A DNA stretch of 64,000 bases, taken from contig CAZAKZ010000006.1 of the NCBI GenBank assembly GCA_964485695.1, forward strand, positions 22,387 through 86,386. Direction: 5' to 3'. Position numbers and translations under genes: made by a program. Below are positions 35,956-44,024 of the stretch, piece after piece. Origin of the DNA: CAZAKZ01 sp964485695 (lineage in GTDB: Bacteria; Planctomycetota; JAFGQW01). The notes beneath the pieces are model-generated. The model ran no database searches, was not told the DNA's origin, and worked only from the letters and a program-made list of their open reading frames with translations. Numbering within the stretch: position 1 is the first letter of the stretch; every line of letters begins with the position of its first letter.

Positions 35956-36942
35956 CTACGTCTTGAGGTCGATGCGCTCGTCGTTGAACAGGTGCAGGAA
36001 ACCGGGCGGCACGCGGCCGTCCAGAACCACTCCTGCGATGTAGACGGCGACACCGGCCAGAGCCGGTATGTTGGGCACCACCAACTTTGCCGTCGCCTTG
36101 CCGCTCCCGTCCAGGGTGCCGAAGAAGCTATCGAATATGCCCGGCAGCGCAGGGGCCGCCGCCGTCAGGTGGTCGGGGACGATGGGGCTGAACCACCCGT
36201 TCGGAAGTCCGATCATGCCGGGGAGCAAGGTGGGAAGAAGCATGTATTGAGCGCCGGCCGTCGGGGCGTAGAGGTCCAGGGGAATGGTGTGGCCGATGTT
36301 GGACCCGCCGAAGGTGCTGCGCCTGAAAATCACGGCGTCGAAGAACTTGATGTCGTCGATATAGCTGCCGTTCCAGGCGTATCCGCCGTAGGGCGATCCC
36401 GTGGTGGACAGCACGGTGATGGCCAGCTCGTGGTCCCACTTGCCGTCCAGGGGATCGACGTCGAACTGGGCCCGCGCCTCCTGGCCCTGGGCCAGGATCC
36501 GGGCGGTCAGGTTCTTGGTGCGGTTGGTAAGCACGAAGAGGGTGCGCGACACTCCGGGGGCGTCGAGGATCAACACCTTGTAGGCGGCCAGGCCGCCCGA
36601 GCTGGCGCCGTAGGCCCGGATGCCGCTCGACTTGCCGGTTTCCCAGCGAAAGAGAGCGCCTCCGTTGCAGGTGTTGGAGACGCCTGTGGCCTTCACCTCG
36701 ATGGCGCCCGTGTAAGCGCTGCTGCCCGTGCGCGTGAGATACTTGTGGCCGGTGCCGGTGCTCTCCGCCCTCTTGTCCCCACCCCCGATGTCCTTCACGG
36801 TCCAGGTGCCGACGTGCTGGGTCCAGCCGGGAATGGGGCTCCCGACCACGGCGAACGGTTCGTAGTCCACCTGGGCCGGGAGGGATATTGCCGCGAGAGC
36901 CAGGATCAGGATGAGTGGTGTGATGCCTTTGAGACCGGCCAT
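35956..36942 (-). CDS. Secreted LamG-like protein with C-terminal LDxxGxA domain
   Basis: The 328-residue protein starts at ATG 36942 with a perfect GGAGG and has a signal peptide (GITPLILILALAAISLPAQ). Residues ~25-210 form a jelly-roll/LamG-like sandwich: WTQHVGTWTVKDIGGGD, CNGGALFRWETGKSSGIRAY, WDHELAITVLSTTGS, YIDDIKFFDAVIF. Residues ~216-328 are the LDxxGxA domain (FFGTLDGSGKATAKLVVPNIPALAGVAVYIAGV). Its overall plan matches the gene at 51.0-52.0 kb, so the two are paralogues. Probably carbohydrate- or surface-binding; no catalytic residues are evident. Confidence 0.75.
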   Translation of the reverse strand: MAGLKGITPLILILALAAISLPAQVDYEPFAVVGSPIPGWTQHVGTWTVKDIGGGDKRAESTGTGHKYLTRTGSSAYTGAIEVKATGVSNTCNGGALFRWETGKSSGIRAYGASSGGLAAYKVLILDAPGVSRTLFVLTNRTKNLTARILAQGQEARAQFDVDPLDGKWDHELAITVLSTTGSPYGGYAWNGSYIDDIKFFDAVIFRRSTFGGSNIGHTIPLDLYAPTAGAQYMLLPTLLPGMIGLPNGWFSPIVPDHLTAAAPALPGIFDSFFGTLDGSGKATAKLVVPNIPALAGVAVYIAGVVLDGRVPPGFLHLFNDERIDLKT

Positions 36943-37130
36943 GGAGTCCTCCTTTCCGGACTTGACACTGTGGATACGCTTTCTTCATTGTTGCCGGACG
37001 GAGCCCGAGCACAAGCAATTTCAAGACAAAAATCCCTGGATTCGGCAATCCGAGAGGGGGAAAGGCCGCTGGATTCCGTAGCAGTGGATATTGAGCCCCC
37101 CGCAAGTGGAAGTGCCGGCAATCGGGAGTC

Positions 37131-39854
37131 ATGGCCTTGAGCACTTGGCTGAAGTTCGGAGTGGCCCTCGTGGTGATCCTGGCCGCTATCCTCCTCCTCT
37201 GGTCCCTCGAATCCAGGCCTGACTTGCCGGAGATCCCGATGCGGGAAAGCCCCTCCGCGGATTCGTCTGTCGAGCCCGCCCTGTCTCCGACCCCTCGACC
37301 GTCGGTGGTGACTCAGTCGCGTCCCCTGCCTGAAGACGCTCCGGCTGAGCGCACCACCGACACGCCCGTGGCGACCGTCACCCTCCTGGGCCGCTGCGTG
37401 GATGCAGAAACCACGGCGCCCCTGGCCGGATGTACAGTTCAGGTGACGGCCAGGCGGATTTATAAATCCGCACTGGGGTATGAACAGATGCCCGCTGACC
37501 TCGAGGACTACCTGGTCGAGGCCGGAGAGATCCGGTGGCAGGATCCCGACCCGGTCACCACGGGCCTTGACGGCCGGTTCCGGTTCGAGCTGCCCAGTCC
37601 ACCTCCAGTTCCGATCGAGGTCTTCGCCCGGAAAAAGGGCCGGACACCCGCGAAAGGACGCTGGAAGAAGCTCCACTCCGGAGCGACCGAGGACGTGGGG
37701 GACATTCCCCTGGCCCGCGGCACGGAAATTTCCGGCCTGGTCGCGGACCAGGGGGGGCAAACCCAGCCCCATGCCGTGATCCATCTCTACCGCTACTTGC
37801 CAAGCAAGGCCCGGTTTCTGACCCCCCGTGATTTCAAGACCCGGAGCCGGGAGGACGGCCGGTTCCGGTTTCCGTTTCCTGTGCCTCCCGGTTCCTGGAC
37901 GGTCCGCGTCCGAGGTCGCTACCTGGCCGGTGAGTCCGAGATCGACATTCCGGCCGGAACTCCGCAGCGCCTCCTGGACCTGGTGGTCAAGGTGCTCCCT
38001 TTCATCACGGGCCTGGTGGTGGATGAGACCGGCCGGCCGGTGTCCGGGGTGTGGGTCGACTTCCATCCCACCGGCCCGGGTGGGCGATACTTCGCCAACC
38101 TGACCGGACCGGGCGGTTCCTTCCGGCTGGAACGCCGGCCCGAGGATCCTGCGGAGCCGGTGGCTCTCACCGCAGTTCGGGAGGGGTACGAAGTCGTGTG
38201 GCGTCAGGGTGAGTACGCCTGGGGAACCACCGGCGTCAAGGTGGTCCTGGCTCGTGGCCTCCAGGTTCCGATCCGGGTGACCGACGTCGCCACCGGGCAG
38301 CCGGTGGAGCGTTTCGGAGTCCGGTTCTTTTCCACCAAGAAGGATCAGGGGTGGCTTCACCAGCCGCACCGCAGGCTGCGTCTCTCCGGCAGGCATCCGG
38401 AGGGCCGCATTGTACTGCCCGGGGTGCGGCGTGGTCCCAATGTATTGATGGTCCAGCCCATGGACGGAGAGCATCTGCAGAGTCCCTGGCACCACTTCGA
38501 GGCCGGAACCGGTGGTGCATCCCTCCAGGTCATCCCTCTGGCCCGGCCGGTGAATCGAGAGCTCCTCGTTGTCCGGAAGGATGGAACTCCCGTCGAGGGT
38601 TCCAGGGTGCAGCTCGTCCGCCCACCGGACGGATCCACGGCCATCGACGTGGATACCGAGGCAGGCAAACCCGGGCGGCTGACGCACCTTCCCCAGGATC
38701 AACTTGCACTGATCCTGTTTCAGAGCGACACCGACGAAAAGGGTGAAGTCCTGCTGCAGGGGCCGCCGGGCGAACGCCTGGCCCTCCGGATCTCCGGGCC
38801 GAGTCACCTGACGAAGGTTGTGAACGACGTCGTGGTCGGAGGCAATGCCGGTCCGTTGCGCGTGGAGGTGGACGGCGGAGCAACGCTTCTCGGACGGATC
38901 CAACCCCTCGCCTTTCTGACGCGACTCCGATCCGGGACCGGGCAAAAGTCCCGGGAGTCCTTGCGGCCCGGCATCCGGCTGCTGAAACCGCACACCCGGG
39001 GCGCCACGTTCAGCAAGGCCGGCCTGGAGGCCCCCATCGAGGAAGACGGACGGGTCCAGTCCGCCTCGGTGAGCCCGGGCACATGGGACCTCTTCTTCAC
39101 TTGTTCGCTGGATTCGGGGCCCATGGGAAAGGGAATCTCTTTCCGGGTCAATCAACGCCTCGGGTGCGTGCGAGATCTGAAGCTGGGGGAGACCCGGCGA
39201 CTCGAACTGGACCTGAGCGACTGGGTGCCGGGGCGCCTGGAGGGGCGGATCTTCCTGAACGAGAAGCCTCTGGCCAACAGGGCGGTGACCTTCACCGGCA
39301 CTCGACCTGATGGCATCGGCCCCGGGAAGCCGGTCCTGGCGCGCACCGTGACCACGGACGACAAGGGATATTACGTCCTCGACCTCTTTCCCGGCCTCTA
39401 CCGGCCGCGCATCCGCATGAAGAGCAAGACCGCGCTCCTGTTCGGAAATCACCTCGAGGCCGAGCATGCCATCGCCGTTCTGCCAGGAGCCTGGGTTTAC
39501 CGGGATGTTCACCTGCGAAGAGGCCGTCTTTGTCTCCAGGTCACGGGATCCGACGGCGTCACGCCCCTCCCGGGCATCCAGCTCTGCTGGCGGTTTCAGT
39601 CCCGGGACGACCTGAACTTCATTCCTGTAACGGACGAGAACGGCCGCCTGACCCTGGACAACCTGCCGCAGGGCACCCTGGTGTTCCTGACCTGGCCCGG
39701 TCACCTCGCGGCAAAGGGGCCGCGGCGAGAATACCTGCGCGAGAATCCCAAGACCTGGAGGCAGGCCCTGATCCAGGTCGGCGTCGTGACTCTGGAGTCG
39801 GACGGGAAGGAACTCGAGCGGAAGCTGGTCCTGCCCGCCGGAGCCGGGTATTGA
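37131..39854 (+). CDS. Large membrane-anchored multi-module carboxypeptidase-regulatory-like protein
   Basis: The 907-residue protein starts at ATG 37131 (SD GGGAG). An N-terminal anchor (FGVALVVILAAILLLWSL) is followed by a Pro/Ser/Thr-rich linker and then at least six beta-sandwich modules with the recurring pattern 'G-x-V-x-D-x-x-G-x-P-L/V-x-G' and 'D-G-R-F-R-F-x-x-P': TLLGRCVDAETTAPLAGCTV, DGRFRFELPSPPP, ISGLVADQGGQTQPHAVIHL, ITGLVVDETGRPVSGVWVDF, FLNEKPLANRAVTF. It resembles the 30.8-kb gene in anchor and module type. No enzymatic domain is visible. Probably an envelope structural or binding protein. Confidence 0.75.
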   Translation: MALSTWLKFGVALVVILAAILLLWSLESRPDLPEIPMRESPSADSSVEPALSPTPRPSVVTQSRPLPEDAPAERTTDTPVATVTLLGRCVDAETTAPLAGCTVQVTARRIYKSALGYEQMPADLEDYLVEAGEIRWQDPDPVTTGLDGRFRFELPSPPPVPIEVFARKKGRTPAKGRWKKLHSGATEDVGDIPLARGTEISGLVADQGGQTQPHAVIHLYRYLPSKARFLTPRDFKTRSREDGRFRFPFPVPPGSWTVRVRGRYLAGESEIDIPAGTPQRLLDLVVKVLPFITGLVVDETGRPVSGVWVDFHPTGPGGRYFANLTGPGGSFRLERRPEDPAEPVALTAVREGYEVVWRQGEYAWGTTGVKVVLARGLQVPIRVTDVATGQPVERFGVRFFSTKKDQGWLHQPHRRLRLSGRHPEGRIVLPGVRRGPNVLMVQPMDGEHLQSPWHHFEAGTGGASLQVIPLARPVNRELLVVRKDGTPVEGSRVQLVRPPDGSTAIDVDTEAGKPGRLTHLPQDQLALILFQSDTDEKGEVLLQGPPGERLALRISGPSHLTKVVNDVVVGGNAGPLRVEVDGGATLLGRIQPLAFLTRLRSGTGQKSRESLRPGIRLLKPHTRGATFSKAGLEAPIEEDGRVQSASVSPGTWDLFFTCSLDSGPMGKGISFRVNQRLGCVRDLKLGETRRLELDLSDWVPGRLEGRIFLNEKPLANRAVTFTGTRPDGIGPGKPVLARTVTTDDKGYYVLDLFPGLYRPRIRMKSKTALLFGNHLEAEHAIAVLPGAWVYRDVHLRRGRLCLQVTGSDGVTPLPGIQLCWRFQSRDDLNFIPVTDENGRLTLDNLPQGTLVFLTWPGHLAAKGPRREYLRENPKTWRQALIQVGVVTLESDGKELERKLVLPAGAGY

Positions 39855-39877
39855 GTCGGGCGGAGAAATATAGACGC

Positions 39878-41179
39878 TTACTTCCTGAGCGCCTGAGCCA
39901 GAAGGGCCTCCTCCTCCAGGGCTTGCCCGTCTTTCGCAACCTCACTCCAGGCCCGCTCCACCCGGGCACGGGCTTCCCTGCTCGAGAAGCCCAGGCGCTT
40001 GAGCGCACTGGATACCGTCTCGATGTCAGGGGTGTCTGCACATGCAGACACCGTGACCACCGGAATTTCCATGAGGGCGGCCGCGTCCGGAACGGAGTCC
40101 ACGGCGATTCTCTCCGATCGGGACTTCCAGTTCAGTCCTGTATCCATATCCCCTGTGACCTCGAGAAGACCTGCGTGTAACAGCGCGTGGCACCGGGTGC
40201 ATACAGCGACCTCGTTCACGGGATGAGTCCGGCCTCCGTGAGACTGGTACTGGATATGGTGCGCATGCAGCTTTCCCCGGTGGCCGCACCCGGGATTCTG
40301 ACACATGCCTCCGTCGCGGAGCTTTACCCTACGGGCAAGAGCCATCGTGTTTGGCCGATCAAGGTCTTCTTCAAGGACATCCACTTCCGCGTCGCCACCC
40401 AGCCGATCCACGCTCTCGGGAGACATCTCGACCGGACCGTCCCCGGTCATTAGCTGCGTCCGCCGGCAGTCTGGACACTGGTGATATAGGATTGTGTACG
40501 GGCAATCACCTCGTTCCTTGCGTCCCGCCGGTGTCCCCTCGGAATCCGTTTTCAGAAATAGCTCCGCCATGTAGAGGAGCACGTCCTTTGGCTCCAGCCG
40601 CTCCTCTCCCATGGCCGGCGCGAATTCCGCGCCCGCTTTCTCGAGTGCTGTCTCCAGCCGCTCCTTTTCCTCCAGGGTCAGCTCCAGCGCGAACTTCACC
40701 GTCAGGTTGGGGAGGCCGTACCGGTCGGTGCGAGGGTGAGAGCGGTTTTTCCGGACGGCGTCCTGCACCTCGACACGGAGTTCATTGCAGGACCGGTCCC
40801 TGGCGAACTCTAACCATGACTCCTCGGTATCGCTCTTGGCCACGCGTGTGATCAACTTCAGCGCGGACCATGAGAGCTTGCCGTCTTCAAACGCCTCCCG
40901 GCACAGGGGGAGTTCATCGATGATCTCCGCCACGCGCAGATGCTCGTAGGTCTCGGAGCGCTGCATGCCGAAGTGGCGCTCGGCATACTGCATGATGCTG
41001 GGATGCCCCAGTTGCAGGTACTGCCTGGATAATGAAAGGGCGGCGAGCAGACGGGCAAAACGTAGTCGGGCGCGGTTGCCGATGCGGAAGGCCTCGACCA
41101 GGTATTTGTGTATCTGATCGGCGGAGGCGAGCGGAACGACGGGAGAGGATAGGGTGGATGCCGGTGCGGGTGCGATCAT
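39878..41179 (-). CDS. HNH endonuclease-domain protein
   Basis: The 433-residue protein starts at ATG 41179 (MIAPAPASTL; SD GGAGG). The N-terminal two thirds are helical (DUF222-like in feel: LVEAFRIGNRARLRFARLL, YAERHFGMQRSETYEHLRVAEII). The C-terminal third has a zinc-type HNH: CQNPGCGHRGKLHAHHIQ, then GGRTHPVNEVAVCTRCHALLH, giving the Cys pairs, the His-His of the nuclease and the N-x-x-x-x-C-x-x-C-H. This family is often present in several copies in Planctomycetota and relatives, with unknown role. No restriction or mobile element genes are near. Confidence 0.85.
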   Translation of the reverse strand: MIAPAPASTLSSPVVPLASADQIHKYLVEAFRIGNRARLRFARLLAALSLSRQYLQLGHPSIMQYAERHFGMQRSETYEHLRVAEIIDELPLCREAFEDGKLSWSALKLITRVAKSDTEESWLEFARDRSCNELRVEVQDAVRKNRSHPRTDRYGLPNLTVKFALELTLEEKERLETALEKAGAEFAPAMGEERLEPKDVLLYMAELFLKTDSEGTPAGRKERGDCPYTILYHQCPDCRRTQLMTGDGPVEMSPESVDRLGGDAEVDVLEEDLDRPNTMALARRVKLRDGGMCQNPGCGHRGKLHAHHIQYQSHGGRTHPVNEVAVCTRCHALLHAGLLEVTGDMDTGLNWKSRSERIAVDSVPDAAALMEIPVVTVSACADTPDIETVSSALKRLGFSSREARARVERAWSEVAKDGQALEEEALLAQALRK

Positions 41180-41379
41180 CGATAACCTCCAGGTGCAGCA
41201 TGAATCACCATGCAGAATAGAAATGAAACGTTGATCGGGTGCGCACTGAAAACCCCAACACATCCCTAACAATAGTCACGGATAAATTGACTATTTTCAT
41301 TGGAGAATTTCGCTTTCGTCCTTCTTTTTCGGTTGGGGTATGTAGGAACCAGTCGTTTGAATTTGAAGAATAGAGATCG
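41180..41379. promoter_or_regulatory. AT-rich divergent spacer with nested inverted repeats
   Basis: This 200-bp spacer between the HNH and sulfatase genes is visibly poorer in GC than its surroundings. It holds an inner inverted repeat AATAGTCA/TGACTATT (41271-41278 and 41288-41295, 9-nt loop) and an outer pair ACCCCAAC/GTTGGGGT (41252-41259 and 41332-41339). These could be a regulatory RNA fold or regulator sites upstream of the sulfatase gene. There is no clear Shine-Dalgarno sequence at the sulfatase start. Confidence 0.35.
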
Positions 41380-42918
41380 ATGATCAACAGGACATGGATC
41401 ACTCTGACAGCAGCTTTGTTCTTCCTGTCCTGGAGCGGGGAATGCCAGGACCAGAAGAAGTCGCTCCCCAACATCGTCCTCCTCTACGCCGATGACATGG
41501 GGTACGGCGATCTGAACGTCCAGAACCCGGAGTCGAAGATTCCGACCCCGAACCTCGACCGGCTGGCCCGCGAGGGGATCCGTTTCGCGGATGCGCACAG
41601 CTCCTCCGGCATCTGCACGCCGAGCCGGTACGCCCTGCTCACGGGTCGATATCACTGGCGCAAGTTCCACGGCATTGTCCGCGCATTCGGCGGCTCGGTG
41701 TTTTCCAGGGAGCGGTTGACCCTGCCGGAAATGCTGAAGGAAGCGGGGTACCGCACGGCGTGCATCGGCAAGTGGCACCTGGGCTGGGACTGGAATGCCC
41801 TCAAGAAGCTCGGAGCAAGGGCCACCCGGAAGGGCTACGCGCCTGGTGATTTCGACTGGTCGAAGTCCATTCCGGACGGCCCCCTCGCCCATGGCTTCGA
41901 CTTCTATTTCGGTGACGACGTCCCGAACTTTCCACCCTACACATGGATTGAAAACGACCGGATCCTCATCGCGCCGACTCGACCCTACGCCCCGGATCCT
42001 GTGCCTGCCGAGGGTTCACATGAAGGGCGTCCCGGCCCCATGGCGGAAGGCTGGAGGCTGGACGAGGTCATGCCTCGACTCACCTCCAGGGCCGTCGAGT
42101 GGATAGGAAAGCAGAAAGGAAGCGACCGGCCTTTCTTCCTTTACTTCCCGTGGACCTCCCCGCACGCTCCCATCGTGCCGGCGAAGGAATTCATAGGAAA
42201 GACGAAAGCGGGCGGGTACGGCGACTTCATGTTCCAGAGCGACCGGACCGCCGGTCGAGTATTGAAGGCACTGGACGACAACGGCTTCCGGAAGAACACC
42301 ATCATCATCTTCACCAGCGACAACGGCCCGGAGCACTACGCCTACAACCGGATCCGCACCTTCCAGCACCGCAGCATGGGTCCACTACGCGGGCTGAAAC
42401 GGGACATCTGGGAAGGCGGCCACCGCGTCCCCCTCGTTATCCGCTGGCCGGGCAGAATCGAGGCCGGCCGCACGAGCCGTGCCCTCGTCAGTCAGATCGA
42501 CCTGATGGCCACCCTTGCGGGCATCGTGAAATACGACTTGCCAGACGATGCCGCCGAAGACAGCCACGACCTGCTACCGCTCCTCGACGGCACGTCCGGC
42601 AAGAAAGATATTCGAACGGTCCACATCCACAACACGAGGGCGAACCACTTTGCCGTTCGCAAGGGCAAGTGGGTGCTCATCGACGCCAAGTCCGGCCACC
42701 ATACCCGGGTGCCCAAATGGTTCGACAGGGCCAATGGCTACGAAAAAGACGACCACAATGCGGCCCTCTACAACCTCGACGAGGACCTCGCTGAACGCAG
42801 GAACCTGATCGACGAGCATCCCGAAAAGGCGGCCGAGCTCCGGACGCTCCTGCGCAAGATCCGCAGCCGGGGATTCAGCGCGCCGCGACTCGTTGGATCT
42901 CGACCCCGCCGCGGGTGA
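41380..42918 (+). CDS. Secreted type I sulfatase (arylsulfatase family)
   Basis: The 512-residue protein has a signal peptide (WITLTAALFFLSWSGEC). The sulfatase signature C-x-P-S-R is present as CTPSR with Cys79, the residue converted to formylglycine, followed by YALLTGRY. Other active-site segments are the calcium-binding YADDMGYGD (N-terminal), GKWHLG, SPHAP, and the DNGPEH segment. This is an S1-family enzyme removing sulfate from polysaccharides or glycans; the exact subfamily is not resolvable. The end overlaps the convergent efflux-adaptor gene by 44 bp, and the last ~15 residues (SAPRLVGSRPRRG) come from that overlap. No maturase (anaerobic or FGE) is in the window. Confidence 0.93.
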   Translation: MINRTWITLTAALFFLSWSGECQDQKKSLPNIVLLYADDMGYGDLNVQNPESKIPTPNLDRLAREGIRFADAHSSSGICTPSRYALLTGRYHWRKFHGIVRAFGGSVFSRERLTLPEMLKEAGYRTACIGKWHLGWDWNALKKLGARATRKGYAPGDFDWSKSIPDGPLAHGFDFYFGDDVPNFPPYTWIENDRILIAPTRPYAPDPVPAEGSHEGRPGPMAEGWRLDEVMPRLTSRAVEWIGKQKGSDRPFFLYFPWTSPHAPIVPAKEFIGKTKAGGYGDFMFQSDRTAGRVLKALDDNGFRKNTIIIFTSDNGPEHYAYNRIRTFQHRSMGPLRGLKRDIWEGGHRVPLVIRWPGRIEAGRTSRALVSQIDLMATLAGIVKYDLPDDAAEDSHDLLPLLDGTSGKKDIRTVHIHNTRANHFAVRKGKWVLIDAKSGHHTRVPKWFDRANGYEKDDHNAALYNLDEDLAERRNLIDEHPEKAAELRTLLRKIRSRGFSAPRLVGSRPRRG

Positions 42919-44014
42919 CGATGCGTTCCCCCCCGGCCAGGCCGGAAAGGACCTCGATGCGGCCATCCTTGCTCTCGCCGGTCCGGACGACCCGCTTCTG
43001 GAAGAGCTCCCCCTCCAGCTGGACGTAGACGACCTTTTCTCCGGCCGCCTCCAGGACCGCGGTCTCGGGCACGGATTTTCCCTTCACCTCGGCCGTGCTG
43101 AAGGGGATCTTCCACTGCTGCTCCTTGAGGAAGGAGACGGACCCGGCGGGTTCTTCTTCCGGTTCATGGCCCGGACACTCCTTGTGGACATGGATTTTCC
43201 ACTCGATGGTGTCGGAGATGCCGGAGCCCTCGTAGTGCAGGCGCAGGGTCCAGTCCCCCTCGGAGGGAAAGGTGATCTCCGGGGTGAAGATCCCCGGTCG
43301 CGCCGGAGCGGCGGCGTGGGTCTTGGCGCTCTGGGTTCCCATTTGGGCCTCCACCCGGAACGATCCTGCGGCCGCCGGCTTGAAGCCGTCCAGCAGGGTG
43401 ACGTGGGCGGCGAAGGCCGCCGGCTTGCCCGGCTCGGGCGTGTCCAGCTCCACGAACCACTCGCAGGCGGCGGTCCAGGCCGTGTGGCTGATGGTGTTCT
43501 CGCCGTGGGCATGGCCGGCGTGTTCGTGTCCGTGACCTTGTTCGTGATCGTGATGAGGAAAGGCCAGGAAGTAGTCCTTCCCGCCGATGGCAATCGCGAT
43601 CTGTCCGTCCAGGTGATCGGATTTGAGCACGGCGTCAACCGCCTCGAAGTGGGAGGCGCCGCCCTGCGCTGCGTCCACGGGCTGGCACTTGACCTGGACC
43701 GGGCCCCCGGAAGTCTTCAGGTTGAGGGCGGGGGGGGTGGCGATCCTCACCGGTGTTTTCGAATCATCGCCGAGGACGTAGAGGACGATCTTCCCTGTTT
43801 CGTGGTCGTGGAGGAATTCCACGTGGCCGGCGCCTTCTCCCACGTGCACGATGACCCCGTCATGCGGGCCCTTACCGTGGGTGTGCCCCTGGTCCTCCGG
43901 TTTGTGCGTCGATGGGGAAGAACCATTACCCTTGTCTCCCTCTCCGCATCCGGCCAGGAGTCCGAGACTCAATGCAATCACTGCGACGAGAGAAAATAGA
44001 CCGGTCGTTTTCAT
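42875..44014 (-). CDS. His-rich lipoprotein with RND adaptor C-terminal domain
   Basis: The 379-residue protein has a lipobox (LGLLAGC, Cys23). A His-rich region follows, HTHGKGPHDG and DYFLAFPHHDHEQGHGHEHAGHAHG (two clusters), then an Ig-like sandwich (residues ~190-270), and a C-terminal strand segment of the membrane-fusion protein type (LEAAGEKVVYVQLEGELFQKRVV, GLAGGERIVTRGGVEI). The coiled hairpin of a full adaptor is missing, so this is a metal-binding accessory or a partial adaptor. It is the last gene of the efflux operon, 10 bp after the RND pump. The His pattern favours Zn/Co/Ni/Cu binding. Confidence 0.75.
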   Translation of the reverse strand: MKTTGLFSLVAVIALSLGLLAGCGEGDKGNGSSPSTHKPEDQGHTHGKGPHDGVIVHVGEGAGHVEFLHDHETGKIVLYVLGDDSKTPVRIATPPALNLKTSGGPVQVKCQPVDAAQGGASHFEAVDAVLKSDHLDGQIAIAIGGKDYFLAFPHHDHEQGHGHEHAGHAHGENTISHTAWTAACEWFVELDTPEPGKPAAFAAHVTLLDGFKPAAAGSFRVEAQMGTQSAKTHAAAPARPGIFTPEITFPSEGDWTLRLHYEGSGISDTIEWKIHVHKECPGHEPEEEPAGSVSFLKEQQWKIPFSTAEVKGKSVPETAVLEAAGEKVVYVQLEGELFQKRVVRTGESKDGRIEVLSGLAGGERIVTRGGVEIQRVAAR

Positions 44015-44024
44015 TGTTGGCCTT

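Noticed and set aside
36906..39704. A 932-codon open frame on the minus strand opposite the large anchored protein
   Set aside because: It lies antisense to a protein with a clear anchor, repeated modules and a ribosome site; the antisense translation is low-complexity and His/Arg/Gly-rich, as expected for a GC-rich shadow frame.
39878..41179. HNH protein as a restriction enzyme, homing endonuclease or phage terminase
   Set aside because: No methylase, intron, portal or terminase genes nearby; the architecture is of the common chromosomal helical-HNH family.
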